A stretch of 64,000 nt of DNA from Saprospiraceae bacterium. Lineage in GTDB: Bacteria > Bacteroidota > Bacteroidia > Chitinophagales > Saprospiraceae. Below the pieces are notes generated by a model. The model was not told the origin of the DNA. It searched no databases and saw only the letters and a program-made list of their open reading frames with translations. Positions 29,503 through 38,657 of the stretch are shown piece after piece. Position numbers and translations under genes: made by a program. Every line of letters starts with the position of its first letter. Position 1 is the stretch's first letter. Location of the stretch: assembly GCA_016714085.1 (NCBI GenBank), contig JADJNW010000004.1, positions 558,001 to 622,000 on the forward strand, written 5' to 3'.

Positions 29503-29892
29503 TTAACCAGAAATCTTTTTAGAAGGATCGTATTTCACATTCAGATTAATCCAGATCGATCGGGCTAATCGGAAAATATAAACAAAAAAGAAAGCGCATA
29601 CGGCAATAAGCAACAGGAATGAAGCTTCCGTACTCCAACCAAAAACCCAGTGAAATAAGGCAACGAAACCAATACAAAACCAACCCATAAAAATATAGGA
29701 GATGAACATCGCACCATAGTAAAAACCAGGTTCCGGCATGTAATTCAGCCCACAATGTTCGCACCTGTCTTTCATATCAAAAGGGCGTTTGAATGAAAAA
29801 GTAGGCGTTTCAAACATATCTGTTTCGTGGCACCTGGGGCACTTGAATCCAGTAATACTGTAAGCTTTGCTGCCTTTTTTATAGATACTCAT
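29503..29892 (-). CDS. DUF983 membrane protein
   Basis: 129 residues. Two zinc-ribbon-like cysteine pairs at the N-terminus (CPRC and CEHC, about residues 18-46) are followed by PGFYYGAMFISY and two or three transmembrane helices. This is the DUF983 arrangement. Its biochemical role is not established. In other Proteobacteria relatives sit near cytochrome oxidase genes, but not here. Confidence 0.75.
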   Translation of the reverse strand: MSIYKKGSKAYSITGFKCPRCHETDMFETPTFSFKRPFDMKDRCEHCGLNYMPEPGFYYGAMFISYIFMGWFCIGFVALFHWVFGWSTEASFLLLIAVCAFFFVYIFRLARSIWINLNVKYDPSKKISG

Positions 29893-29969
29893 ACCTTTAA
29901 TATAAATCTAAACTCGAAATATGATGATTTCTTCATGTATTTTTATAAAAAAATGCCGAAAAATCGGCT

Positions 29970-30290
29970 TTACATATTGCATTGGCAATTTTCCAAACAC
30001 TCTATAATCAGTGATACATCGCGCTCCTTGAGCGTATAAAGCATACTTCTGCCGTCGCGTTTCACACTCAGGATGCCGTTGAGGCGCATATTTTGCAGGT
30101 GGTGCGAAGTCAGCGACTGCTCTGTGCCCAGCATTTCACAAATCTCTGTCACTGATAGGCGCGGGTGTTGCTCTAATACGTGCACAATTCCCAAGCGAAT
30201 AGGGTGAGCAACCGTTTTGAGGATATTCACAATTCGCTCCAGCCGGTCGGCCTCTACCTGATTATTCAACATACCACTTTTAGCTTCCAT
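29970..30290 (-). CDS. ArsR-family transcriptional repressor
   Basis: 106 residues with the winged helix-turn-helix of ArsR/SmtB regulators (KTVAHPIRLGIVHVLEQHPRLSVTEICEMLGTEQSLTSHHLQNMR, residues about 26-70). The classical ELCVCDL metal site is absent (the equivalent is SVTEICEML), though Cys residues occur near the C-terminus (ECLENCQCNM). It starts 6 bases after the methyltransferase stop and is almost certainly co-transcribed with it. Confidence 0.85.
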   Translation of the reverse strand: MEAKSGMLNNQVEADRLERIVNILKTVAHPIRLGIVHVLEQHPRLSVTEICEMLGTEQSLTSHHLQNMRLNGILSVKRDGRSMLYTLKERDVSLIIECLENCQCNM

Positions 30291-30296
30291 ATTTTT

Positions 30297-30914
30297 TCAA
30301 TTCAGATGTCTTGCAAAACTGCAAAATAAGAAATTCTGGGTAGTTTTAAAGGGGGTGACGTGATCTTCTGTAACGCATTTAATTTTCTTGAAACCGTTTT
30401 CCAACGTCGCTTGCAATTCTTCTTCGCGGTATTGCTTGATTTCCAGACCACTGCATTTCTCAGGACCTTTATCTGAAAAAGTGCCAATCACCATATAAGA
30501 TTGCACTGCGTTTTTAGCAATAGCCAAGTATTTTTTAATTTGTTCGCTCGTTGTCAGAAAATGAAACGTAGCGCGATCGTGCCACAGATCAAATTGTTCA
30601 TTTGCCTTGAATGTTGTGACATCCGACACAATCCACTTTACTTTGTCAGCATTTTGGCCTAGCCTGTTTTGGGCTTTTTCCAAAGCTTTTTCAGAAATAT
30701 CCAGCACTGTAATATTTTCATAGCCCTCTGCCAGGAGATAATCCACCAATTTACTGTCGCCGCCGCCTACATCAATAATCTTAGCGCTTTTTGGCAGATT
30801 AAAAGCATGAATAAAATCCAGCGAAGTTCTTGGTAGTTCTTGCGTCCAGCTTACCTCATGTGCTTGTTTGGTAGCGTACACTTGTTCCCAGTGTTGTTTT
30901 CTATCAAATGGCAT
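30297..30914 (-). CDS. Class I SAM-dependent methyltransferase
   Basis: The start at 30914 (MPFDRKQHWEQVYATKQAHEVSW) gives 205 residues. The SAM motif is IIDVGGGDSKLVDYLL (about 46-61), with motif II ITVLDISEKAL and motif III DLWHDRATFHFL. The substrate is unknown. The HWEQVY...SW start and the HDRATFHFL motif are typical of small-molecule (metalloid/thiol-type) methyltransferases, and the paired ArsR gene would fit control by a toxic compound. Confidence 0.75.
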   Translation of the reverse strand: MPFDRKQHWEQVYATKQAHEVSWTQELPRTSLDFIHAFNLPKSAKIIDVGGGDSKLVDYLLAEGYENITVLDISEKALEKAQNRLGQNADKVKWIVSDVTTFKANEQFDLWHDRATFHFLTTSEQIKKYLAIAKNAVQSYMVIGTFSDKGPEKCSGLEIKQYREEELQATLENGFKKIKCVTEDHVTPFKTTQNFLFCSFARHLN

Positions 30915-31019
30915 TACTCGTGAAAATATTTCTTTTAAAATGCCGTGAAACGCCAAATAGTTGTGCTTCACAACAAAAAAGGAACTCCGCGCATTTGTCG
31001 AAATTCCTTTTAGATATTT

Positions 31020-31106
31020 TGGTGCCCAGAACAAGATTCGAACTTGCACACCCTTGCGAGCACCAGCCCCTCAAGCTGGCGTGTCTACCAATTTCACCAT
31101 CTGGGC
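31020..31106 (-). tRNA. tRNA-Leu (GAG)
   Basis: The acceptor GCCCAGA pairs with TCTGGGC. The anticodon loop TTGAGGG has the GAG anticodon. A long class II variable arm (TGCTCGCAAGGGTGT) and an encoded CCA end are present. It is the only gene in the 30.9-31.5 kb gap. Confidence 0.95.
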
Positions 31107-31117
31107 GTTTGTTAGAT

Positions 31118-31250
31118 ATCAGAATAAAGACTGTTGACTTTAGACCATAGACAGTTGACTAATACATAATGGTTTGAGGGTTTATTTATTAAAGTCTAAT
31201 GTCTAAAATCTATCGTCTCCCGAAGGGATTCCCTCGGTCTAAAGTCTTTC
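31118..31250. repeat. GTCTAAAGTC word repeats with REP-like palindrome
   Basis: GTCTA/AGTC words on both strands (GACTGTTGACTTTAGACC; GTCTAATGTCTAAAATC; GTCTAAAGTC) make loose inverted arms. A TCCC-GAA-GGGA palindrome sits at 31218-31228. It lies upstream of tRNA-Leu. The remaining part of 31107-31500 shows no gene. Confidence 0.5.
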
Positions 31251-31500
31251 CATTTTCAAAAAGTTCCACAAAAATACAGCGTTTTTATAGAAACACAACT
31301 CCTGGCGAAAAAAAATTGCGGAATCTCCATTCTAATGGTTTTTGGAAAAATTCATCATTTGATAAAAGGTGAAGCGTTACCTTCGCAGAAAATGACGTTA
31401 TAATAATAGCTGCGATTCTTAACCGAATCAAATTCAAATTGTTTGACACAATATTTCGCTTGTCAAAAGTGTTTACCGTTTTATCAAAATGCGATGATTA

Positions 31501-32538
31501 ATGAGGATAGTATTGATTTGCAGTCTCACCATTGCCTATTCTATATTGGTGGCTCAAAGCCCTCAGTCCTTGCTATTAATAGACCCGCAATCTCAGGATT
31601 CCATATCTAGGAAATTCTGCAATCCAGGCATTGCCAATAAGTCGCGCTCGCGTGGCTTGGAGATTACCTATAATTTATCTGGCGGCGGTTTGATCGAAGA
31701 AGAAGGCCTTGAAGGAGAAGAAGAGCGGGTACTTGGGCACATGAAAACCCAGGAGAGCTTCACGCTGAAAATTCGAGTACCGGTGCTGCTGCGCAAGGAT
31801 TTCAAGGTGTTGATTGGATATGACTATCAGCCGGAGCGCTATCGATTTGGAAATGTAGATCCTGAAATTATGCCTTTGGTCGGGGATTTGAATGACCGCC
31901 TTTTAAAAAGCAATGGCTTTGATATTTTTATGACCAAATCGCTGAATGATAAGCTTTATACTGCTTTTCGCTTCAAAGTAGGTTTTAATGGCGACTACGA
32001 CGGTTGGATTGATTTTGATCGTCAGTATGCTACTTATAATGCTATTGGCTTGTTAGGCTTCAAAAAAAGTGAGAACTTTGAATGGGGCGTGGGGGCCGTT
32101 TATTCTCAAAATATGCGCCGCACTTTGGTCTTACCTTTTGTAATGCTCAATAAAAACTTCAACGATAAATGGGGCATTGAAACCGCACCACCCGCGTATT
32201 TGCTGGGGCGATACAATATGAATCCTCGAAGTATTCTGCTATTTGGTGCGGAATACAAAAGCCGGATGTATGCCATTAGCCCTAACTCGATCAGTTTTAT
32301 ACAAAACCGCCCCAATCCTACCTACAATCACGCCGAGTTCAATGCCGTAGTAAGTCTGGAAAAGCAAATTGTTCCCTGGATTTGGTTCAACCTCAAAGCA
32401 GGATATCAGTTCAATCTCAACAGCCGTTACGAAACGCAAGTGCCAGGGTCGCCAACCTTGAGCATCCGTCCACCCAATGCGCCTTTTGTACAGTTTGGCA
32501 TCTTCCTTTCCCCGCCGGATAAGTTGATGAGTAGTTAA
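31501..32538 (+). CDS. Outer-membrane beta-barrel protein (possibly DUF6268-like)
   Basis: 345 residues with a signal peptide (MRIVLICSLTIAYSILVAQ), then alternating amphipathic strands typical of an outer-membrane barrel (LEITYNLSGGG, FKVLIGYDYQPERYRFG, YTAFRFKVGFNGDYDG, FEWGVGAVYSQNMRRT, SILLFGAEYKSRMY, WFNLKAGYQFNLNSRY). The exact family name is a tentative match by pattern. Function unknown. Confidence 0.6.
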   Translation: MRIVLICSLTIAYSILVAQSPQSLLLIDPQSQDSISRKFCNPGIANKSRSRGLEITYNLSGGGLIEEEGLEGEEERVLGHMKTQESFTLKIRVPVLLRKDFKVLIGYDYQPERYRFGNVDPEIMPLVGDLNDRLLKSNGFDIFMTKSLNDKLYTAFRFKVGFNGDYDGWIDFDRQYATYNAIGLLGFKKSENFEWGVGAVYSQNMRRTLVLPFVMLNKNFNDKWGIETAPPAYLLGRYNMNPRSILLFGAEYKSRMYAISPNSISFIQNRPNPTYNHAEFNAVVSLEKQIVPWIWFNLKAGYQFNLNSRYETQVPGSPTLSIRPPNAPFVQFGIFLSPPDKLMSS

Positions 32539-32673
32539 TAAACAAGAAAATTATTGGCTTGATCAGAAAAAGCGACAGTTTAATAAAAAAGAATTAGGAT
32601 TTTAGGCCTATATTCTTGTACTTTCACACCTTGAATTTTACAAGCGACTGTCATTTTAACAAATTGAAGAAGT

Positions 32674-34790
32674 ATGAAAATTTTAAAACTTTATTTTCGT
32701 AACCTCAGCTTATTTTTGCTGATGGGTGTCCTCCCTGTTAGTCCAATTTTTAGTCAAACCGGTTCTAATCATGGCAATAAATTTGAACAATTAGGAACGG
32801 TTTTACCACCGGGTAATGATATTCGGGGTATGGATGGCGCGCCTGGCCCGGAATACTGGCAACAGCGTATCGATTATGACATTCAATGCACTTTGGACGA
32901 GAAGAATCTGCGTCTGGATGGTAGCGAAATGATCACTTATTACAATCAATCGCCGCATACCTTGCGTTACTTGTGGTTGCAATTGGATGAAAATGAGCAT
33001 TCTTCTGAATCTGCCGGCATTCAAAGTGCCTGGGCGGACGCGGCGGCTATGAGTATTTTGAGAAAGATGGCAATTATTTATTTACCATGGCACAATGGTA
33101 TCCGCGCCTGTGCGTCTATAGTGATTTTGAAGGTTGGCAGAATAAACAATTCACCGGAAGAGGCGAATTTGCTTTAAGTTTTGGCAATTTTATTGTAAAA
33201 ATGACCGTGCCAGAAGACCATATGGTAGGTTCTACGGGCGAATGCTTGAATTATTCAACGGTTTTGTCACCAACGCAATTGCAGCGCTGGGAACAAGCAA
33301 AAACAGCCCAAGAGCCTGTGGAAATTGTAACATTGGAAGAAGCCAAGAAAAACGAAAAATCAAAGCCTAAAGGCAGTAAAACCTGGATTTATAAAGCCGA
33401 TAATGTGCGTGATTTTGCTTGGACTTCCAGTCGCAAGTTTGTCTGGGACGCTATGCCCCACATTACCGAAGCGGGTAAGCGCGTGATGTGCATGAGTTAT
33501 TATGCCAAAGAAGCCTATCCTATTTATAGCAAATATTCTACTAAAGTAGTAGCACATACTTTAAAAACGTATTCCAAATACACTTTCCCTTATCCTTATC
33601 CAGTAGCAATTTCCGTAGAAGCTCGCAATGGTATGGAATATCCAATGATTTGCTTTAATTATGGTCGGGCAGAAGAAGATGGCACCTATACTGAAGGTAC
33701 AAAATTTGGTGCAATCGGTGTAATTATTCATGAAGTGGGACATAATTATTTCCCTATGATTGTGAATAGCGACGAGCGCCAATGGACTTGGATGGACGAA
33801 GGCATCAATAGTTTTATGGATGAAGTGACGATGCAAGAATTTGACAATAATCGCCGACCAGGATTCCAGAATATTACAAGTTATATGCGTCTGCCGAAAG
33901 ACCAGTTGGAACCGATTATGACGAACAGCGAAAATATTGTCAATTTTGGTTCCAACGCATACGGAAAACCCGCGGCAGGCCTGAATATGTTGCGCGAAAC
34001 AATCATGGGGCGCGAGCTTTTCGATTATGCCTTTAAAGAATATGCACGCCGTTGGATGTTCAAGCACCCGACGCCGGCCGATTTTTTCCGCACAATGGAA
34101 GATGCCAGTGGTGTTGATCTGGATTGGTTCTGGAAAGGTTGGTTCTATGGCATTGAGCCCGTAGATATTGCTTTGGATAGTGTGAAGTGGTACAAAGTGG
34201 ATTTAGAAAATAATCCAAAGCCCCAAGAGCGCAGCTTCCCACGCAGAAGCCGTGAGCCGGAACGCACCTTGACGCAAGAGCGCAACCGTGAAGCTGGGAT
34301 TGAATTTGCAGTTGAAAAAGACCCAAAGTTGCAAGATTTTTATAATGCATATACACCTTGGGAAACAGAGGATTCTGTACAGATGTCAAAAACAACGCTT
34401 TACGCCGAAACTTTTACCGAGAAGGAAAAGCAAGAACGTTTTGGCGATAAGAATTACTACGAATTGTTCTTTAGCAACAAAGGTGGTCTGGTAATGCCCG
34501 TCATTATTGAGTGGACGTTCAAAGATGGTACAACCGAAATTGAGCGCATTCCGGTAGAAATTTGGCGCAAGAACGAGAAGCGATTCACCAAAGTTTTTCT
34601 GAAAGAAAAAGAAGTAACCGCTATTCGAATCGACCCATTCAAGGAAACAGCAGATATTGATGAAAGTAGCAATAACTGGCCTGTGAAGGAGTTGCCAACG
34701 CGATTCCAGGTGTTCAAACAGAATAAAACAGAACCACAACCAAACCCAATGCAAAAAGCAGCACAAGGCAATAAGAAGATCAAACCATAA
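32674..34790 (+). CDS. M1-family metallopeptidase with internal deletion and frameshift
   Basis: A signal peptide (MKILKLYFRN...PIFSQ) is followed by the M1 N-terminal domain (EYWQQRIDYDIQCTLDEKNLRLDG, LRYLWLQLDENEHS). At about 33020-33040 the sequence jumps to GGRGGYEYF-EKDGNYLFTMAQWYPR in another frame. In relatives I know, about 100 residues separate these blocks, so an internal loss of roughly 300 bases is indicated. The catalytic domain is intact: IIHEVGHNYFP with the HExxH zinc site, and WMDEGINSF for the third ligand glutamate. A long C-terminal domain ends at 34790. The enzyme would be an exported aminopeptidase; this copy is likely inactive if the deletion is real. Confidence 0.75.
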
Positions 34791-34817
34791 CGGCGTATTA
34801 CATATCATTATAAATAT

Positions 34818-34858
34818 AAAAGCCTTCTGCTAAAAAATGGCGGAGGGCTTTTGTTTTT
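34818..34858 (+). terminator. Rho-independent terminator after the M1 peptidase
   Basis: The stem AAAGCCTTC / GAGGGCTTT (one G-U) has a loop TGCTAAAAAATGGCG-like and a TTGTTTTT tail. It separates the peptidase from the tuf operon. Confidence 0.75.
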
Positions 34859-34950
34859 AAGGTAAGAGATTTGCCATGAAACTTTTTCCGCAATCAGAGA
34901 GTTATTTCCTTGCTTGCAAAATATATTTTGAGGAAAAAAATACAAGCACA

Positions 34951-34981
34951 TTTGCTGTTTATTCAAAAAGTTATATCTTTG
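34951..34981 (+). promoter_or_regulatory. Promoter of the tRNA-tuf-rpl-rpo operon
   Basis: TTTG at 34951-34954, exactly 19 bases, then TATCTTTG at 34974-34981: a perfect match to the Bacteroidota -33/-7 consensus. It lies about 97 bases before tRNA-Thr(TGT), the first gene of the cluster. Confidence 0.8.
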
Positions 34982-35077
34982 CAATCGCTTTTGGAAAAGA
35001 GTGCCGAAAAGTTGTTTGAAAGTGGTTTATTTTTCTGCGAAAGTGGCTGTTTTTGGGAGCTTCCCCGGGTCAATCAT

Positions 35078-35150
35078 GCCAGCATAGCTCAGTTGGTAGA
35101 GCAGCTGATTTGTAATCAGCTGGTCGGGGGTTCGAGTCCCTCTGCTGGCT
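35078..35150 (+). tRNA. tRNA-Thr (TGT)
   Basis: The acceptor GCCAGCA pairs with TGCTGGC. The loop TTTGTAA carries the TGT anticodon. D-arm AGCTCAGTTGGTAGAGC and T-loop GTTCGAGTC are present. No CCA is encoded. Confidence 0.97.
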
Positions 35151-35160
35151 CATTTTTAAT

Positions 35161-35259
35161 TTAGAATGGACAATTGATTTTTTCAATTGGAATGTTTTGA
35201 AGAAGAGGGCAGCAGCAATTTTGGCAGATTTGATAAATTGTCCATAATCAATTATCAAT
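35161..35259. repeat. Intergenic inverted repeat, GGACAATT family
   Basis: TTAGAATGGACAATTGATTT (35161-35180) is largely complementary to 35232-35259 (containing AAATTGTCCATAATCAATTA). It lies between two tRNA genes. The words GGACAATT and AATTGTCC recur at 37914-37976, 39958-40031 and 53882-53891. Confidence 0.6.
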
Positions 35260-35270
35260 AGTAATTTCCC

Positions 35271-35356
35271 GGGGGTGCGCCGAAGTTGGAGAGACGGGGC
35301 AGACTGTAAATCTGTTGCTTATGGCTGAATAGGTTCGAATCCTATCACCCCCACCA
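35271..35356 (+). tRNA. tRNA-Tyr (GTA)
   Basis: The acceptor GGGGGTG pairs with CACCCCC. The anticodon loop CTGTAAA gives GTA. A long variable arm (class II) and an encoded CCA are present. Confidence 0.97.
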
Positions 35357-35451
35357 CTTGAAATATGGAATGCTGAATTTTTAATTGTTTGATGCTATAT
35401 ATTGATACGTATTCAAAATCAGGCATCGGGCATTTAAAAATCGTTATAACT

Positions 35452-35524
35452 GCGGGAGTAGCTCAGTTGGTAGAGCATCAGCCTTCCAAGCTGAGGGTCG
35501 CGGGTTCGAGCCTCGTCTCCCGCT
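35452..35524 (+). tRNA. tRNA-Gly (TCC)
   Basis: The acceptor GCGGGAG pairs with CTCCCGC. The loop CTTCCAA gives the anticodon TCC. No CCA is encoded. Confidence 0.97.
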
Positions 35525-35527
35525 CAA

Positions 35528-35625
35528 TGCTGGATACTGGATGCTGGCAACTGGACACTGGATAGAGCATCGGATTGTTGAGTTTTATGGAAATCCAGAA
35601 CCCGGTAACGAGTATCCAGATACCA
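35528..35625. repeat. Intergenic imperfect palindrome, CTGGATACTGGA family
   Basis: CTGGATACTGGATGCTGG plus ACTGGACACTGGATA on the left is partly complementary to ATCCAGAACCC and AGTATCCAGATACCAG on the right. It lies between tRNA-Gly and tRNA-Thr. Same layout as the other operon palindromes but with different words. Confidence 0.5.
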
Positions 35626-35700
<75 letters not shown>

Positions 35701-35757
35701 AATAATTGTTAGTAAATCAATTATTTAAATAAAACTTTTACATAAAAATCATTACCG

Positions 35758-36954
35758 ATGGCTAAGGGAACATTCGAGAGAACCAAGCCGCACGTCAATA
35801 TTGGAACGATCGGCCACGTAGATCATGGTAAAACTACGCTGACTGCAGCTATTACCTACGTCCTTTCCCAGGATGGTTTTGCCGAGAAAAAAGATTACGA
35901 TTCAATTGATAATGCGCCTGAAGAAAAAGAAAGAGGTATTACCATTAATACAGCACACGTTGAGTATGAAACGGTTAACCGTCACTACGCTCACGTGGAC
36001 TGTCCTGGTCACGCCGACTATGTGAAAAACATGGTAACGGGTGCTGCCCAGATGGATGGCGCTATTCTAGTAGTGGCTGCTACCGATGGTCCTATGCCTC
36101 AAACCCGCGAACACATTCTGCTTGCTCGTCAGGTAGGTGTACCTAAAATCGTGGTTTTCATGAACAAGGTTGACCTTGTTGATGATGAAGAAATGTTGGA
36201 ATTGGTAGAGATGGAAGTACGCGACCTGCTCAGCCAATATGAATATGATGGAGACAATGCCTCAGTTATCAAGGGCTCTGCTTTGAAAGCCTTGGAAGGT
36301 GAAGCTGGCGGTGTAGCAGCAATCCGTGAATTAATGGCAGCTGTTGACAATGATATTCCTCAACCAGAGCGTTTGATTGACTTGCCATTCTTGATGCCGA
36401 TTGAAGACGTATTCTCGATCACTGGTCGTGGTACGGTTGCTACAGGTCGTATCGAGCGCGGTGTGATCAACGTAGGTGATGGTGTAGAAATCGTTGGTAT
36501 GATGGCCGATGGTCAGAAGCCATTGACTTCAACTGTGACTGGTGTGGAAATGTTCCGCAAACTGTTGAATCGCGGGGAAGCTGGTGATAATGCTGGTTTG
36601 TTGTTGCGTGGTATTGAAAAAACGCAAATCAAGCGCGGTATGGTTATCTGCAAACCTGGTTCGGTGAAGCCACACAAGAAATTCAAGTGCGAAGTATATG
36701 TACTGAGCAAAGAAGAAGGTGGTCGTCACACCCCATTTTTCTCCAACTACCGCCCACAGTTCTACTTCCGTACCACTGACGTTACCGGCGATTGCAAATT
36801 GCCTGATGGCGTAGAAATGGTAATGCATGGCGATAACGTATCACTTGAGGTGACTTTGTTGAACACCATCGCTATGGAAAAAGGTCTTCGTTTCGCTATC
36901 CGTGAAGGAGGTCGTACCGTAGGTGCAGGTCAGGTTACTGAAATTCTGGAATAA
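35758..36954 (+). CDS. tuf: Elongation factor Tu
   Basis: 398 residues. The GTPase motifs are GHVDHGKTT (about 19-27), the switch region RGITINTAHVEYE, DCPGHADY (G3), NKVD (G4) and GSALKAL (G5). Domains 2 and 3 are complete (TGRGTVATGRIERG, GMVICKPGS, RFAIREGGRTVGAGQVTEILE). It delivers aminoacyl-tRNA to the ribosome. It lies between tRNA-Thr and tRNA-Trp in the operon. Confidence 0.99.
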   Translation: MAKGTFERTKPHVNIGTIGHVDHGKTTLTAAITYVLSQDGFAEKKDYDSIDNAPEEKERGITINTAHVEYETVNRHYAHVDCPGHADYVKNMVTGAAQMDGAILVVAATDGPMPQTREHILLARQVGVPKIVVFMNKVDLVDDEEMLELVEMEVRDLLSQYEYDGDNASVIKGSALKALEGEAGGVAAIRELMAAVDNDIPQPERLIDLPFLMPIEDVFSITGRGTVATGRIERGVINVGDGVEIVGMMADGQKPLTSTVTGVEMFRKLLNRGEAGDNAGLLLRGIEKTQIKRGMVICKPGSVKPHKKFKCEVYVLSKEEGGRHTPFFSNYRPQFYFRTTDVTGDCKLPDGVEMVMHGDNVSLEVTLLNTIAMEKGLRFAIREGGRTVGAGQVTEILE

Positions 36955-37023
36955 TACGTTTTGAAAATAAACCGTTTTTGAAGGATTAAGTGAGCCAAGT
37001 CTTGCTTAGTCCTTCAACTGCAC

Positions 37024-37096
37024 ACGGGAATAGCTCAATTGGTAGAGCGACGGTCTCCAAAACCGTAGGCTGCGGGTTCGATTCCTGCTTCCCGTG
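37024..37096 (+). tRNA. tRNA-Trp (CCA)
   Basis: The acceptor ACGGGAA pairs with TTCCCGT. The loop CTCCAAA gives the anticodon CCA. It lies 17 bases before secE. The order tuf-trnW-secE-nusG is the classical arrangement. Confidence 0.97.
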
Positions 37097-37112
37097 CTTA
37101 TCTTACAATGCG

Positions 37113-37301
37113 ATGGAAAGAATAAGATTATATCTGAGAGAAAGTTATAACGAATTGGTACACAAAGTGACTTGGCCAACTTGGTCAAATCTGCAAAGTA
37201 GTACCGTCGTTGTGTTGATTGCTTCTGTCATTTTCGCTTTGTTGGTGTTTTTGATGGATGTCATTTCTAATGGCCTACTGAGCCAGATTTACAAGCTATA
37301 A
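37113..37301 (+). CDS. secE: Preprotein translocase subunit SecE
   Basis: 62 residues from ATG 37113; upstream in-frame codons run through the tRNA and cannot be coding. The conserved amphipathic ESYNELVHKVTWPTW precedes a single transmembrane helix (VVVLIASVIFALLVFLMDVI), the typical short SecE. nusG follows after 9 bases. Confidence 0.97.
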   Translation: MERIRLYLRESYNELVHKVTWPTWSNLQSSTVVVLIASVIFALLVFLMDVISNGLLSQIYKL

Positions 37302-37310
37302 TTAATAATT

Positions 37311-37907
37311 ATGTCGGAAGAAGGAAATAATCTCCAGTCATCGCAGACGGAATCACCGTCGGCGGAGGAGAAGAGGTGGTACTCGCTGAGAGTGATCAGT
37401 GGGAAAGAACGTAAAATCAAAGAGCGGATTGAATTTGAAATCAAGCAATCCGGTTGGGAGGATTTTATCACGCAGGTAATTGTGCCGACAGAGAAGATTT
37501 ATAAAATTCGCAATGGTAAAAAAGTGATCTCCGAGCGAAATATCCTACCGGGATATATTTTGTTGGAGGCAACGCCTTCCAAGCTTTCCGCGGAGGTGGT
37601 GCAAGTGATTGCTAATGTACCAAATGTGATTCACTTTTTAGGGAAGAACACGCCGATCCCGATGAGACCTAGCGAAGCCAATCGGATGCTGGGTAAAGTA
37701 GATGATTCACAAGGAGCAGGCGAAACCTTGATTGAACCTTTCATCGTGGGTGAGACGGTGAAAATTATTGACGGGCCTTTCAGCGAATTTGTGGGCGATA
37801 TCCAAGAGGTAAACGAGGAAAAGAAAAAGCTGAAAGTGATTGTAAAAATCTTTGGTCGAGGTACCGAAGTAGAGTTGAATTTCATGCAAGTTGAAAAACA
37901 GTCTTAA
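37311..37907 (+). CDS. nusG: Transcription antitermination factor NusG
   Basis: 198 residues. The NGN domain begins at KRWYSLRVISGKERKIKERI (about 24-43), with PGYILLEATP-type strand pairing. The C-terminal KOW domain contains FIVGETVKIIDGPFSEFVGDIQEVNEEKKKLKV. It binds RNA polymerase and couples it to Rho or ribosomes. Confidence 0.97.
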   Translation: MSEEGNNLQSSQTESPSAEEKRWYSLRVISGKERKIKERIEFEIKQSGWEDFITQVIVPTEKIYKIRNGKKVISERNILPGYILLEATPSKLSAEVVQVIANVPNVIHFLGKNTPIPMRPSEANRMLGKVDDSQGAGETLIEPFIVGETVKIIDGPFSEFVGDIQEVNEEKKKLKVIVKIFGRGTEVELNFMQVEKQS

Positions 37908-37913
37908 CTTAAT

Positions 37914-37976
37914 ATTGAATATAGATAATTTATTCATAGATAGCTATTTATCAATAATAAATTGTCCATATTCAAT
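37914..37976. repeat. Imperfect palindrome between nusG and rplK
   Basis: Arms of about 29 bases: ATTGAATATAGATAATTTAT... and its near complement ending TTGTCCATATTCAAT at 37976. About five mismatches. Shares GGACAATT/AATTGTCC with 35161-35259 and 39958-40031. Confidence 0.65.
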
Positions 37977-38003
37977 GTATTTAATATAAGCATTGCGGCT
38001 TTA

Positions 38004-38032
38004 ATTCCACAAACCTTCTCCACCAGTGGAAT
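38004..38032 (+). promoter_or_regulatory. ATTCCAC/GTGGAAT hairpin upstream of rplK
   Basis: A perfect 7-bp stem with a 15-base loop, 58 bases before rplK. A similar TTCCAG/CTGGAA stem precedes rplA. In other bacteria ribosomal protein L1 represses the L11-L1 mRNA by binding a leader structure; these hairpins are candidates but do not visibly mimic the rRNA site. Confidence 0.35.
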
Positions 38033-38090
38033 GCTTCCTTAAAGTATGCGATGGCAGTGCATCATTTTTTAGTGTAGAAAAGCAAAGAAA

Positions 38091-38552
38091 ATGGCAAAGG
38101 AAATTGAAACGTTTATAAAAATACAAGCCAAAGGTGGTCAGGCTAACCCTTCTCCTCCTATCGGGCCTGCTTTGGGTTCTAAAGGGGTGAATATCATGGA
38201 GTTCTGCAAGCGTTTTAATGCTGCAACCCAGGATAAGCAAGGACAGTTATTGCCGGTGATTATTTCCGTTTACAAGGATAAATCCTTTGATTTTGTAATC
38301 AAAACGCCGCCTGCCGCGATCCAGTTGATGGAAGCAGCCAAGATCAAAAAAGGCTCGGCAGAATCCAATCGCAAAAAAGTAGGCTCGGTTACTTGGGATC
38401 AAGTACGCACGATTGCGGAAATCAAAATGCCCGATTTGAATGCTTTTACGATTGAATCGGCTATGAAAATGATCGCAGGAACAGCGCGAAGCATGGGTTT
38501 GAATGTAACTGGTACGCCACCTTGGGGTGGCTCACAGGATAGTGATAATTGA
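38091..38552 (+). CDS. rplK: Ribosomal protein L11
   Basis: 153 residues: KIQAKGGQANPSPPIGPALGSKGVNIMEFCKRFNA at the N-terminus and the C-terminal rRNA-binding domain with TARSMGLNVTG. The length is slightly longer than the usual 141-147 through a C-terminal tail. Confidence 0.98.
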   Translation: MAKEIETFIKIQAKGGQANPSPPIGPALGSKGVNIMEFCKRFNAATQDKQGQLLPVIISVYKDKSFDFVIKTPPAAIQLMEAAKIKKGSAESNRKKVGSVTWDQVRTIAEIKMPDLNAFTIESAMKMIAGTARSMGLNVTGTPPWGGSQDSDN

Positions 38553-38566
38553 TTTTTTCAGATGAT

Positions 38567-38643
38567 AGAAGTTAGACAATAGACTTTAGATTGGTGTTGT
38601 CATTCTCAAAATTCTAATATCTATAGTCTAACGTCTAATATCT
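38567..38643. repeat. Imperfect palindrome between rplK and rplA, TTAGAC/GTCTAA family
   Basis: AGAAGTTAGACAATAGAC on the left pairs with CTATAGTCTAACGTCT on the right over about 24 bases with a few mismatches. The same words occur at 3268-3287, 31118-31250 and 44548-44612. Confidence 0.6.
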
Positions 38644-38657
38644 TAATTAATAGGGAG

